A DNA stretch of 64,000 bases from Anaerovirgula multivorans (GCF_900188145.1 NZ_FZOJ01000001.1:186001-250000); one strand, 5' to 3'; positions 44,350 through 53,246 are shown, numbered from the stretch's first letter. Numbers and translations: made by a program. Notes: generated from the letters alone by a model not told the origin.

Positions 44350-44457
44350 GTATTGCTAAGGCACCCGCTTATTCTATATAAACAAACTAAGTGACCGACA
44401 CGAAAGTTAGAAACCAAACTTTCGGTTGTCTACTTAAAGCGGCAGCCCAAGCACTAC
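44350..44457 (-). ncRNA. Candidate structured RNA (rimP leader or independent small RNA)
   Basis: Three nested helices form a rod. Outer: 44350-44362 with 44445-44457 (three, four and three pairs interrupted by mismatches). Middle: CCGCTT with AAGCGG. Inner: AAGT with ACTT, then an 8-bp perfect stem CGAAAGTT/AACTTTCG with an 8-nt loop. An asymmetric loop of about 18 nt separates the middle and inner helices. The long irregular rod with one large bulge recalls 6S RNA, but I could not match conserved 6S bases, so the identity is open. A promoter lies about 130 nt upstream. Confidence 0.4.
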
Positions 44458-44480
44458 ATCCTCGAAATAAATTCGGCTAC

Positions 44481-44518
44481 AATTCAGAGGAAAAAAAGAC
44501 TCCCTCTGAATTAAGTCT
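44481..44518 (-). terminator. Mutually exclusive hairpins, possible attenuator
   Basis: A perfect 10-bp stem (44481-44490 with 44503-44512) has TTTTTTT in its loop on the minus strand. An alternative 5-bp stem (44514-44518 with 44497-44501) would be followed directly by that same T-run, forming a weak terminator. The two folds cannot coexist. Confidence 0.35.
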
Positions 44519-44541
44519 CATTTTACCCTTATAATAGGAAA

Positions 44542-44560
44542 GAGTGGGGCATTCCCACTC
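44542..44560 (-). terminator. GC-rich hairpin early in the rimP leader
   Basis: GAGTGGG/CCCACTC, 7-bp perfect stem with a 5-nt loop, about 60 bp after polC and about 25-40 nt after the predicted transcription start of the rimP leader. It has no T-run, so it is as likely a leader element as a polC terminator. Confidence 0.4.
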
Positions 44561-44589
44561 CTATAGAAATAATATATATTGTTACTTCG

Positions 44590-44618
44590 AGTATATCATA
44601 AACTTTCTTTTGGTGCAA
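44590..44618 (-). promoter_or_regulatory. Strong promoter behind polC, driving the rimP leader
   Basis: On the minus strand TTGCAC (44613-44618), a 17-bp spacer, TATACT (44590-44595). The -35 box starts right after the polC stop codon. Predicted start of transcription is near 44583, giving a leader of about 350 nt before rimP. Confidence 0.7.
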
Positions 44619-44619
44619 G

Positions 44620-47600
44620 TTAAAAGAGGCAAAGTTGATTTGTTACAGGCAGTTCTTGAATGCACCCATGATTTATTAAAGTCTCTATGACAGTTTTAGT
44701 AATCTTTGTTCTCATCCGTAAATCCTCTATTGAAAGGAACTCTCCTTTGTCTCTTTCTAATGCAATACTACGGGCGGCATTTTGCCCAACCCCCTGCAAT
44801 GATTTTAATGGAGGTAAAAGTTTGTTCTCTATTATAATAAACTTATCTGCATCTGATTTATATAGGTCTACCGATAATAATTCAATTCCTCTGCAAAACA
44901 TTTCTAGAGCTACTTCTAATACTGTCAAAAGGTTTTTCTCCTTCGCTGTCATATTATTGCCCATATTCTCTAATTCTATAATTTTCTTTTTAACTATTTC
45001 TTTGCCTTTTGTAACTAAATCAGCATCAAAATCCTCTGCCTTCATGGTAAAATAAGTGGCATAAAATGACTCTGGATAATGGACTTTAAAAAATGCAATT
45101 CGAAAGGACATCATAACATAAGCAACTGCGTGGGCTTTTGGAAACATATATTTTATTTTATTGCAGGAATCAACATACCATTCTGGTACATTGTTTTCCC
45201 TCATTAACGCTTCATCCTCTGGGCTTAGACCTTTTCCCTTTCTTACATTTTCCATGATTTTAAAAGATGATTTTGCTGGTAAGCCTTTTAAGATTAAATA
45301 ATTCATTATATCATCTCTAGTAGAAATAACATCCTTCAATTCAGCAACATTACTTCTCACCAATTCTTGTGCGTTGTTTATCCAAACATCCGTTCCATGG
45401 GACAATCCACTAATCCTAACTAGTTCCGCAAAAGTTTTTGGCTGTGTATCAATCAGCATTTGTCTTACAAACTTTGTTCCAAACTCTGGTATGCCTAAAG
45501 TACCTACTTCACACTTATAGTCTTCACTATCAATTCCTAATGTATCTGTTGAAGTAAATATACTCATAGTCTTTTGATCATCCAACGGTATATGCTGTGC
45601 ATTAAGCTTTGTAATATCCTCTAACATTCTAATAATGGTAGGTACATCATGACCTAGAATATCTAATTTTAATAATCTTCCGCTTATCGAGTGATAATCA
45701 AAATGGGTAGTGATCACTCCAGCATTGACATCATTAGCCGGATACTGTATGGGACAAAACTCGTGAATATCTCTGTTGCTAGGTACAATCATCACGCCTC
45801 CAGGATGTTGTCCAGAAGTTCTTTTTACACCTGTACATCCCATAGTAAGCCGATTAATCTCAGCTTGAGTGCAATCTATTTGTTTTTCTTCAAGGTATTT
45901 TCTTACAAATCCATAAGCAGTTTTATCGGCTATGGTTCCTATCGTTCCTGCTCGAAAAACTTTGCCCTTTCCAAAGAGCTCCTCTGTATACTTATGGGCT
46001 TCACTTTGATATTCACCAGCAAAATTCAAGTCTATATCTGGTTCTTTATCTGCCTCAAAACCTAAGAATACCTCAAAAGGTATATCATGCCCGTCCTTAA
46101 TTAATTCTTGATTACATTGAGGACACTTTTTGTCCGGCAAATCAGCACCTGAACCATAAGAGCCATCTGTAATGAATTCAGAATGTTTACAATCAGGACA
46201 TACATAATGAGGAGGTAGCGGATTTACCTCAGTTATATCACTCATGGTGGCAGCAAATGAAGACCCTACCGACCCCCTTGAACCAACTAAATATCCATCC
46301 TCTAGAGACTTAGCAACTAATTTATGTGCAATAATATACATGACTGCATAACCATTATTAATAATTGAGTTTACTTCTCTATCTAACCTATCCTTCACAA
46401 TAGCTGGTATCGGATCCCCATAAATTCTTTCAGCCTTACTATAGCACAGTCTTCTCAGATCTTCCTCAGAACCCTCGATTTCAGGAGGAAAAGTACCATT
46501 GGGTATAGGAATTAATTCATCAATTTTATCGTTAATTCTATTGGGATTTGTAACAACTACTTCTCTTGCTTTGTCCATCCCTAAATAACTAAATTCCTGT
46601 AGCATTTCATCTGTAGTTTTAAGATATAATGGTGCTTGATCATCTGCGTCACTAAATCCTTGGCCTGTCATGAGAATCCTTCTATAATATTCATCATACT
46701 GGTGTAAAAAATGTACATCTCCTGTGGCGATAACCGGGATACCTAACTTCTCTCCCATTTTTACAATTTTACTATTTATATTTTTTAAATCTTCATAACC
46801 ATTGAGCATGCCTTTTTCTATTAGAAATTTATTATTGTCCAATGGTTGTATCTCTAAATAGTCATAATACTGAGCAATTTTCTCTATTGCTTCAATAGGT
46901 GCATTGTTAAGTAATGACTGGAATAGCTCTCCAGATTCACAAGCAGAACCAACGATAATACCTTCTCTGTATTGATTCAATAAGCTTTTAGGTATTCTAG
47001 GTTTTTTATAAAAATAATTAAGATGAGACGCAGAGACAATATTATATAAATTTTTCAAACCCTCCTGATTTTGAGCTAGTAAAATAATGTGGAAGGAGTC
47101 AAGCTTTTTGACATCAACTTTTTTTCCCAGAAATTGATTAATATCTTGTAGTGTATAAATCTCTCGATCATTCATTAATTCTATAAATTTAATAAATATT
47201 TCTGCTGTTGCTTTAGCGTCATCTACTGCCCTATGGTGGTTTTCTAGTACCACATTTAATTCCTTCGCAATGGTGTTTAATTTATGTCGTTTTAAATGGC
47301 TTAACAGGATTCTTGATAGCTTTAGGGTATCAACAATGGTATTCTTTATTTGACATCCTATTTTTTTTGCATTTTCTCTAATAAAACCAACGTCAAAATC
47401 AGCATTATGTGCCACTAAACAACATGTACCAATAAAATCTAAAAATCTTGGTAATGCACTCTCTATTGTAGGAGCATTTTCAACCATTTCGTTTGTGATA
47501 CCTGTTAATTCAGTAATTTTTTCTGGAATAGGAATTTGAGGATTAATTAGAGTAGAAAAGTTGTCAACGATTTGTCTATTTTTGATTTTCACTGCGCCAA

Positions 47601-48930
47601 TTTCAGTGATTTTATCACGAACATTAGATAAACCAGTTGTTTCAATGTCAAAAATAACATATTCATCCTCTAATGAATAGCTTTTTTCATCCACTTCAAT
47701 CAATTTGCCCTCATCATTCACTAAATATCCTTCTAGACCATAAATCACCTTGATACCATATTTACTGGCGGCCTCCATAGCTTCTGGAAAAGCCTGTACT
47801 ACTCCATGATCCGTAACAGCTATAGCCTTATGTCCCCAGCTAGCTGCGGTTTTTACTAGATTAGATACATTTGAAATGCCATCCATAGAGGACATCTGTG
47901 TATGTAAGTGTAACTCTATTCTTTTTGTATCTGAAAGATCTTTCCTGTCTTCTTTAGAAATATGAAGGATATCAGAAGCCATTAAAATGTTTTCTCTCAA
48001 ATATTTATCGTAGGCAATATCTCCTCTAACCTTTACATACTGTCCTATTGATACGATTTCTTTCATATCGACAGTCTGATTTCTTCCTTCAAAAACTTTT
48101 ACAGTTATTGAGTTTGTATAGTCAGTCATTTGTAGAATAAGCAAAGTTTTACCACTATTTAATGTTCTAGCTTCTAGTGAAAAAACTTCACCTTCAATGA
48201 TTATACTTTCTAAATCATTTGAGATATCCTTTAAAGGTATTGAATCGCCAGAAAATTTCTTGCCATAGAGTATTGGTGAATATACACTAGCTCCTGCTCC
48301 CTTATTTGAGCTATCAGCTTTTTGTTGCTTATTTTCTAACTCTGTCACTTCTTTTTTCATTCTATCTACCAAAATCGTGTTTTCTTTTTCTTTTTGCTCT
48401 TCGTAGGTAGATAAATCAAATGAAAACTCTTTACTGCAGATTATTTTACACTTTATATTTTGTTGGAAATAATGCATGAAATACTTTTCTATCTTTTTCC
48501 CCACATTCCGTTCTTTGGCTTTTTGAGATAGAAAAGGCTCTTCAATTGTAATAGATAATGTTTTTTCTTTAGCTTCCCATTCTAACTGGTCTGTTATAGC
48601 TGCAATTGCCGGAATATCTTTATTAAGAATATATAAAATATTATCCCAATTTATTGTTATTAATTCTTCAATAGTGTGATACTTGTAATTATACTCAATG
48701 TGAATCTCTACATCTTTTACAATTTTTATATTTTTCTTAAGTTGTTTAATAAAGAGCTCCAATTCCTCCTGTTTTACTATTTCTGTAGACTCTAAATGAA
48801 CAACTAACTTTTTTCTTTTCTTATAAAATTTTATTCCTTCTATTAAAGTATTTTCCAACGTTGAAATGGGTTCTATATTAAAAGTTGCTGCCAAGTCAAC
48901 AATACTAATCTTTTGTTTTAAAGGATCCAT
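44620..48930 (-). CDS. polC: DNA polymerase III alpha subunit, PolC type
   Basis: The main replicative polymerase of low-GC Gram-positives, with built-in proofreading. 1436 residues in PolC order: N-terminal domains (about 1-230), OB fold (about 235-320, with GEVFSLEARTLNSGKTLL), PHP domain start (ELHLHTQMSSMDG), inserted DEDDh exonuclease (about 420-590, FDIETTGL, HNADFDVGF, HHRAVDDAKAT), PHP remainder, then the catalytic palm and fingers. The catalytic aspartates are in EPDIDLNFAG. A zinc-binding CPDCKHSEF...KKCPQCN segment is seen near residue 905. Complete. Followed at once by a promoter for the rimP operon. Confidence 0.97.
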   Translation of the reverse strand: MDPLKQKISIVDLAATFNIEPISTLENTLIEGIKFYKKRKKLVVHLESTEIVKQEELELFIKQLKKNIKIVKDVEIHIEYNYKYHTIEELITINWDNILYILNKDIPAIAAITDQLEWEAKEKTLSITIEEPFLSQKAKERNVGKKIEKYFMHYFQQNIKCKIICSKEFSFDLSTYEEQKEKENTILVDRMKKEVTELENKQQKADSSNKGAGASVYSPILYGKKFSGDSIPLKDISNDLESIIIEGEVFSLEARTLNSGKTLLILQMTDYTNSITVKVFEGRNQTVDMKEIVSIGQYVKVRGDIAYDKYLRENILMASDILHISKEDRKDLSDTKRIELHLHTQMSSMDGISNVSNLVKTAASWGHKAIAVTDHGVVQAFPEAMEAASKYGIKVIYGLEGYLVNDEGKLIEVDEKSYSLEDEYVIFDIETTGLSNVRDKITEIGAVKIKNRQIVDNFSTLINPQIPIPEKITELTGITNEMVENAPTIESALPRFLDFIGTCCLVAHNADFDVGFIRENAKKIGCQIKNTIVDTLKLSRILLSHLKRHKLNTIAKELNVVLENHHRAVDDAKATAEIFIKFIELMNDREIYTLQDINQFLGKKVDVKKLDSFHIILLAQNQEGLKNLYNIVSASHLNYFYKKPRIPKSLLNQYREGIIVGSACESGELFQSLLNNAPIEAIEKIAQYYDYLEIQPLDNNKFLIEKGMLNGYEDLKNINSKIVKMGEKLGIPVIATGDVHFLHQYDEYYRRILMTGQGFSDADDQAPLYLKTTDEMLQEFSYLGMDKAREVVVTNPNRINDKIDELIPIPNGTFPPEIEGSEEDLRRLCYSKAERIYGDPIPAIVKDRLDREVNSIINNGYAVMYIIAHKLVAKSLEDGYLVGSRGSVGSSFAATMSDITEVNPLPPHYVCPDCKHSEFITDGSYGSGADLPDKKCPQCNQELIKDGHDIPFEVFLGFEADKEPDIDLNFAGEYQSEAHKYTEELFGKGKVFRAGTIGTIADKTAYGFVRKYLEEKQIDCTQAEINRLTMGCTGVKRTSGQHPGGVMIVPSNRDIHEFCPIQYPANDVNAGVITTHFDYHSISGRLLKLDILGHDVPTIIRMLEDITKLNAQHIPLDDQKTMSIFTSTDTLGIDSEDYKCEVGTLGIPEFGTKFVRQMLIDTQPKTFAELVRISGLSHGTDVWINNAQELVRSNVAELKDVISTRDDIMNYLILKGLPAKSSFKIMENVRKGKGLSPEDEALMRENNVPEWYVDSCNKIKYMFPKAHAVAYVMMSFRIAFFKVHYPESFYATYFTMKAEDFDADLVTKGKEIVKKKIIELENMGNNMTAKEKNLLTVLEVALEMFCRGIELLSVDLYKSDADKFIIIENKLLPPLKSLQGVGQNAARSIALERDKGEFLSIEDLRMRTKITKTVIETLINHGCIQELPVTNQLCLF

Positions 48931-48945
48931 ATGGTTCCCCCTATT

Positions 48946-49575
48946 CTAGTTCATCCAGTATTTTAGTATGTCCTTATACATTTTCAACCGCCACACCATA
49001 CCTTTACTAAAGCCAAGTTTTTCCTCCTTCATCACATGACTAATGTCCTTTAAAAAAACCTGTTGATATTTTATTTTATTATTTTTTATATATTGAGAAA
49101 TAGCTATCTCGATACCATAACCACTCATATTTAACTTCTTAATATCTTCTTGTAAGGTATTCTTAAATGCCCTCTGCCCCGACAAATTAGGAGCAACCTT
49201 TTGAGCTAAATCTGTTATTAGCCTACCAGATTGAAAGATTCCTACTGTCATTTCTATATTATCATATAATAGAGGCGCCAACATAGATTCAATATGTTTA
49301 GAATTTAATCCTATTAAATCAGCATCTAATAAGAGTATAATGTCTCCTGTACAATAGCTTAAACCTTCTTTAATGGCCTGAGCTTTCCCTCTGTTTTGTG
49401 ATAATTTAATTAAATTTACATGATCATATTCCGAGACGATTAAAGATGTATTATCTTCTGAGCCATCATCAACAACAATAATATCTGTGATCAGTGAGTA
49501 TTTGCTTAATGGCTCTAGTACATTTCTTATCCTTGTTTCTTCATTATAAGCAGGTATAATAGCTGATATTTCCAT
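48946..49575 (-). CDS. Small GT2 family glycosyltransferase
   Basis: A 209-residue GT-A fold transferase without membrane segments. It starts ISAIIPAYNEETRIRNVLEPL; the UDP-sugar-binding IIVVDDGSEDNT and the metal-binding LLLDADLIGL (DxD-like) motifs are clear. The SGYGIEIAISQYI motif near the C-terminus and the short size resemble glucosyl-3-phosphoglycerate synthase- and dolichyl-phosphate-mannose synthase-like proteins, but neither is proven. Position between ispG (21 bp) and polC (15 bp) is not part of the widely conserved order. A lipid-phosphate acceptor would fit the isoprenoid genes around it, but that is inference. Confidence 0.8.
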   Translation of the reverse strand: MEISAIIPAYNEETRIRNVLEPLSKYSLITDIIVVDDGSEDNTSLIVSEYDHVNLIKLSQNRGKAQAIKEGLSYCTGDIILLLDADLIGLNSKHIESMLAPLLYDNIEMTVGIFQSGRLITDLAQKVAPNLSGQRAFKNTLQEDIKKLNMSGYGIEIAISQYIKNNKIKYQQVFLKDISHVMKEEKLGFSKGMVWRLKMYKDILKYWMN

Positions 49576-49596
49576 TATAAACCTTCTACTCCTTAG

Positions 49597-50652
49597 TTAC
49601 ATATTTTCTATTTCTTCTATCAATGTTCTAATAATTTCGCTTTCGGGAACTTTTTTTATAATTTTACCCTTTTTAAATAATAATGCAGAATCAACTCCTC
49701 CAGCTATGCCGATATCTGCATCTCTTGCTTCTCCAGGACCATTTACTGCACATCCCATAATTGCAACTTTTAAAGGTTTCTTTAGGGTACTTATCTTGGT
49801 TTCTATTTCATTGGCTAAATGAATTAAATTAATCTGGCATCTACCACAGGTGGGACAAGATATTATCGTTATTTCATTTTGTATTATTCCTAAAGATTTT
49901 AATATTTGTCTTCCAACCTTTATCTCCTCAATCGGATCTCCTGTTAATGAAACTCTAACGGTATCACCAATTCCGTCAAGTAGTAATGCTCCTATTCCTA
50001 TTGATGACTTTATCGTCCCAGCCCATATTGTACCAGCTTCAGTGATTCCTAAATGCAAAGGATAGTCAACCTTATTGGACATTTCTCTATAGGCATCAAC
50101 CGTTAGCTGAATATCACTGGCTTTTAAAGAAATTACAATGTTATAAAATTTCATTTCTTCAAGAATAGCTATATGAGCTAAAGCACTTTCTACCATTGCA
50201 TCGGAAGTAGGGCGTCCATACTTATCTAAAAGTTTTTTTTCTAAGGAGCCTGCATTAACGCCTATTCTAATTTTTATATTTCTTTCTTTTGCTAGCTTAA
50301 CGATTTCTCTGACTCTATCTTTTTCTCCAATATTACCAGGGTTTAATCTTAAGCCATCAATCCCATTTTTAATAGCTTCTAAAGCCAAACGATAGTCAAA
50401 GTGTATATCAGCAACAATAGGAATCGTAGTTTGATCTTTAATTTGCTTTAAAGCATAGGCTGCTTCCATATTAGGTACAGCTAATCTAACAATATCACAG
50501 CCTATCTCTTCCAATGCCTTTATCTGCTCTACAGTTCCACTTATATCTCTAGTATCGGTTGTTGTCATAGATTGAATTGATATTGGATGATTACCTCCAA
50601 TATAAACATCTCCACAAGCAACTACTTTAGTTTTTTTTCTCAACTTGATCAC
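49597..50652 (-). CDS. ispG: 4-hydroxy-3-methylbut-2-en-1-yl diphosphate synthase (IspG/GcpE)
   Basis: Converts MEcPP to HMBPP with a [4Fe-4S] cluster. 351 residues. An N-terminal TIM barrel (about 1-245) begins VYIGGNHPISIQSMTTTDTRD and has RLNPGNIG; the C-terminal cluster domain has ISCPTCGRCQ and MGCAVNGPGEARDADIGIAGG, with three cysteine ligands plus Glu. Complete. With dxr and ispH it provides three enzymes of the pathway here. Upstream lies a large family 1 repeat that separates it from rseP. Confidence 0.96.
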   Translation of the reverse strand: MIKLRKKTKVVACGDVYIGGNHPISIQSMTTTDTRDISGTVEQIKALEEIGCDIVRLAVPNMEAAYALKQIKDQTTIPIVADIHFDYRLALEAIKNGIDGLRLNPGNIGEKDRVREIVKLAKERNIKIRIGVNAGSLEKKLLDKYGRPTSDAMVESALAHIAILEEMKFYNIVISLKASDIQLTVDAYREMSNKVDYPLHLGITEAGTIWAGTIKSSIGIGALLLDGIGDTVRVSLTGDPIEEIKVGRQILKSLGIIQNEITIISCPTCGRCQINLIHLANEIETKISTLKKPLKVAIMGCAVNGPGEARDADIGIAGGVDSALLFKKGKIIKKVPESEIIRTLIEEIENM

Positions 50653-50670
50653 CTTCGGTTCAATTTTAAT

Positions 50671-50906
50671 CTATCTATAGATAGGGGTAAGCAACTACAG
50701 AACTTAAGCAGATGACTGAAACCTATGATTTCATGTCAGTCGTTTATACAAGGTGAATTTTTGATATACTAATGGCTACATTGCAGCCCATGGTTTTGGA
50801 CGAAACCGTAGACCGTGTATATCAAAAGTAGATGACCCAAATCTTTGATTTGGTGTCAGTCACTTTCACAGAGTGCAATTAAAGTTTAAAATTGGTTATC
50901 TATATA
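50671..50906. repeat. Dispersed palindromic repeat, family 1, compound copy D
   Basis: A 236-bp composite between rseP and ispG. Left: TATCTATAGATA, then a diverged GATGAC hairpin module (50711-50745). Centre: the core with GGCTACATTGCAGCCCATGG...TTTTGGACGAAACCGTAGACC (50773-50815), nearly identical to copy B. Right: a GATGAC module (50825-50890) nearly identical to copy E at 6505-6570. It ends TATCTATATA beside the rseP stop. Confidence 0.75.
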
Positions 50907-51917
50907 TTACCCCGTAATAAAGGTTAAAATATCTTTATAGGTAATAATAATCATCAATAACATCAGTAGTGCCAATCCTATCATATGCACGAAGGCTTCC
51001 TTCTCCGGATCTACTGGTTTACCTCTAAAGAATTCGAATACCAAAAACAAAATTCTGCTTCCATCAAGTGCCGGTATAGGCAGTAGATTTACTATGCCTA
51101 GATTAATACTTATTAGTGCAGCCAAATACAGCACATTGTATAAACCATCTTGACTCGCTTGCCCTACTAAGCTAATAATTCCTACAGGTCCTACAACTTC
51201 TGCAGTTGTAGCCTGCCTAGCAAAAACTCTTCTAAAGAAGCCAAACATTTCGATAAAAATCATTTTTGTTTGTTGATAACTTCCCTTCATAGCCAAAGTA
51301 AATGATTTTTCTGTAGCAGGTACAATTCCAATCATGAAACGATTGCTTTCTTCTTCCTTTTGTGGCTCCACTATTTTTTCAATTCTTTCGTTGTTTCTTA
51401 GTAAACCAATCTTCATAGGTTCACCTTCTGAAGTGTTTATTTCATTCACTAAATGTTCCCAATCCTCTACTGCAACTCCGTCAATCGTAAGGATTTGGTC
51501 GTTCCTTTGAATCCCTACTGACTCTGCAGGAGAATTAGCAATCACTTCATCAATGGTTGTAGTTGGAATCCCCCCTATATTGTAAAAAATAATCGCAAAT
51601 AGCACTAACGCTAAAATAAAATTCATGAAAGGACCAGCAAAAATGACTGCTATTCGTTCACCAACAGTTTTTTTGCTAAAACTCCTAATATCATTAGAAG
51701 TTTCATCCTCTCCCTCCATTTTAACGTAGCCGCCGAGTGGCAAAACTCTAATGGAATAATCAGTTTCTCCTTTTGTAAATTTCAACAGCCTAGGACCCAT
51801 TCCTATTGCAAATTCATGCACTTTAATACCGACAAGTTTTGCAATGCTAAAGTGGCCTAGTTCATGAAAAAACACCAACAAACCAAACACTAAAATTGCT
51901 GTAAGAGCAGTAGTCAT
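50907..51917 (-). CDS. rseP: RIP zinc metalloprotease RseP/RasP
   Basis: An S2P-type intramembrane protease that cuts anti-sigma factors and signal-peptide remnants. 336 residues: first membrane helix with the zinc motif FFHELGHFSIAK (HExxH, residues about 18-22), one PDZ domain (about 125-195, VIANSPAESVGIQRNDQILTIDG), and the second motif NLLPIPALDGSRI (the LDG) in a later helix. Complete active site. It is between dxr (15 bp) and the compound repeat, and substrates cannot be predicted. Confidence 0.95.
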   Translation of the reverse strand: MTTALTAILVFGLLVFFHELGHFSIAKLVGIKVHEFAIGMGPRLLKFTKGETDYSIRVLPLGGYVKMEGEDETSNDIRSFSKKTVGERIAVIFAGPFMNFILALVLFAIIFYNIGGIPTTTIDEVIANSPAESVGIQRNDQILTIDGVAVEDWEHLVNEINTSEGEPMKIGLLRNNERIEKIVEPQKEEESNRFMIGIVPATEKSFTLAMKGSYQQTKMIFIEMFGFFRRVFARQATTAEVVGPVGIISLVGQASQDGLYNVLYLAALISINLGIVNLLPIPALDGSRILFLVFEFFRGKPVDPEKEAFVHMIGLALLMLLMIIITYKDILTFITG

Positions 51918-51932
51918 AAAAACACCTTCCTA

Positions 51933-53075
51933 TCATAATTCGTCTATTATCCAACTCTTTACCCATTTTTCTAACTCCAATAACTCCTCAACATTATTGT
52001 AAGAAAAAGCATTGTGTTTATTCATCACTTTTTCAATATATTTTGATATATCATAAAAGGTTATTCTATTTTTTAGATAATAATCTACCAATATTTCGTT
52101 AGCAGTGTTTAATACACATGGCATTGTACCTCCTATTTTTATAGCTTCAAAGGCTAACTTTAAACATGGAAACCGTTGTAAATCTGGTTCTGTAAATGTT
52201 AAGCTGTTAATCTTTTTAAAATCCAGGCCCTTAACATTGCCTTCAACTCTATCGGGATAGGAAAGAGCATATTGTATTGGAAGTTTCATGTCTGGGATCC
52301 CTAATTGTGCAATAACAGAGCGATCCTTTAATTCTATCATAGAGTGAATTATACTTTGGGGATGAATAATCACTTCAATGTTTTCAACATGAATATCAAA
52401 TAGCCATTTGGCTTCTATGACTTCTAATCCTTTGTTCATCAGTGTTGCTGAGTCAATAGATATCTTTTTTCCCATGCTCCAATTAGGATGCCTTAAAGCA
52501 TCACTTGAGCTAGCAGTTTTTATATCAGCGTAGTCCCAGTTTCTAAAGGGTCCTCCAGAGGCTGTTAGTATGATCTTAGAAATATCTTCCTGCTTTTCCC
52601 CTTGTAAACATTGAAAAATAGCTGAATGTTCACTGTCAACTGGAATAATACTTACACTATTTTTATAGGAGGTCTCCATTACCAATTCTCCAGCAGCAAC
52701 TAAAGTTTCTTTATTGGCCAACGCCACATTTTTTTTAGATTTTAATGCAGCAATTGTTGGTAACAATCCCACACTCCCTACTACGGAATTTAACACAATA
52801 TCCACATCTTCATAAGTAGCAGCTTCAATAAGTCCTTCTATACCAAAACATATTTTTGTATTTGAGGATATCCGAGAAGCCAGCATTTTTCCCTTCTCTT
52901 CATTAAAAACCGCCACTATTTTAGGCTGATACTCCCTAATCTGCTGTTCTAAATCATCAATACTTTGCATAGCTGCTAAACCAATCACTTTAAATGTTTC
53001 AGGATGTTCTTTTACTATTTCCAAAGCTTGTTTTCCAATAGAACCCGTTGATCCTAGTACGCAAATTTTTTTCAT
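51933..53075 (-). CDS. dxr: 1-deoxy-D-xylulose 5-phosphate reductoisomerase
   Basis: Second step of the non-mevalonate pathway: DXP to MEP with NADPH. 380 residues from the ATG at 53073-53075 (GGAG seven bases upstream). NADPH-binding LGSTGSIGKQALEIV; the metal and substrate motifs VDSEHSAIFQCLQG, TASGGPFR, WSMGKKISIDSATLMNKGLEVIEA (catalytic region; written partly) and PDMKLPIQYALSYP are all present. A terminator hairpin with six Ts sits directly before the ribosome site, preceded by further hairpins, so expression may be attenuated between cdsA and dxr. Confidence 0.96.
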   Translation of the reverse strand: MKKICVLGSTGSIGKQALEIVKEHPETFKVIGLAAMQSIDDLEQQIREYQPKIVAVFNEEKGKMLASRISSNTKICFGIEGLIEAATYEDVDIVLNSVVGSVGLLPTIAALKSKKNVALANKETLVAAGELVMETSYKNSVSIIPVDSEHSAIFQCLQGEKQEDISKIILTASGGPFRNWDYADIKTASSSDALRHPNWSMGKKISIDSATLMNKGLEVIEAKWLFDIHVENIEVIIHPQSIIHSMIELKDRSVIAQLGIPDMKLPIQYALSYPDRVEGNVKGLDFKKINSLTFTEPDLQRFPCLKLAFEAIKIGGTMPCVLNTANEILVDYYLKNRITFYDISKYIEKVMNKHNAFSYNNVEELLELEKWVKSWIIDEL

Positions 53076-53091
53076 CATTTCACTCCTCAAT

Positions 53092-53187
53092 AAAAAAGCA
53101 TCTTCGATGCTTTCGCTAGGAAACCCTAGGTTTCCTTCGACGACAGCAAAGCTGTCTGAGCACCTTCCTGAAGACGAGCATAGGAAA
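53092..53187 (-). promoter_or_regulatory. Hairpin cluster ending in a terminator before dxr
   Basis: On the minus strand four short hairpins follow each other: GAAAGT/ACTTTC (about 53173-53187), GACAGC/GCTGTC (53142-53156), AGGAAACC/GGTTTCCT (53118-53136) and AAGCATC/GATGCTT (53096-53112), all with 3-nt loops. The last is followed by six Ts and lies about 20 nt before the dxr ATG. This is an intrinsic terminator in front of a gene, so a leader-type control is likely. Confidence 0.55.
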
Positions 53188-53204
53188 GTAGAACTTTCTT
53201 AATA

Positions 53205-53237
53205 TATAAAATAAGCATTGCCTCTGTGCTATGCTTA
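53205..53237 (-). terminator. Hairpin after cdsA
   Basis: AAGCAT...ATGCTT with an inner GC pair (53213-53236), followed on the minus strand by ATTTTATATATT, about 10 bp after the cdsA stop. Partial terminator between cdsA and dxr. Confidence 0.5.
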
Positions 53238-53246
53238 CTTTAATTG

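Larger units (their letters stand above)
44235..44619 (-). other. Gene-free stretch between polC and rimP: structured leader or small RNA locus
   Basis: No open reading frame of note. From the polC end: a consensus promoter (44590-44618), a GC-rich hairpin (44542-44560), a 10-bp perfect hairpin whose loop carries seven Ts (44481-44512), a rod of nested helices (44350-44457), then an AT-rich segment to the rimP ribosome site. Confidence 0.75.

Noticed and set aside
44338-44360. ACCGAAGGGG word resembling part of a glycine riboswitch
   Set aside because: The required GGAGAG and CUCUCAGG-type conserved blocks are absent around it, and the downstream gene rimP has no link to glycine.
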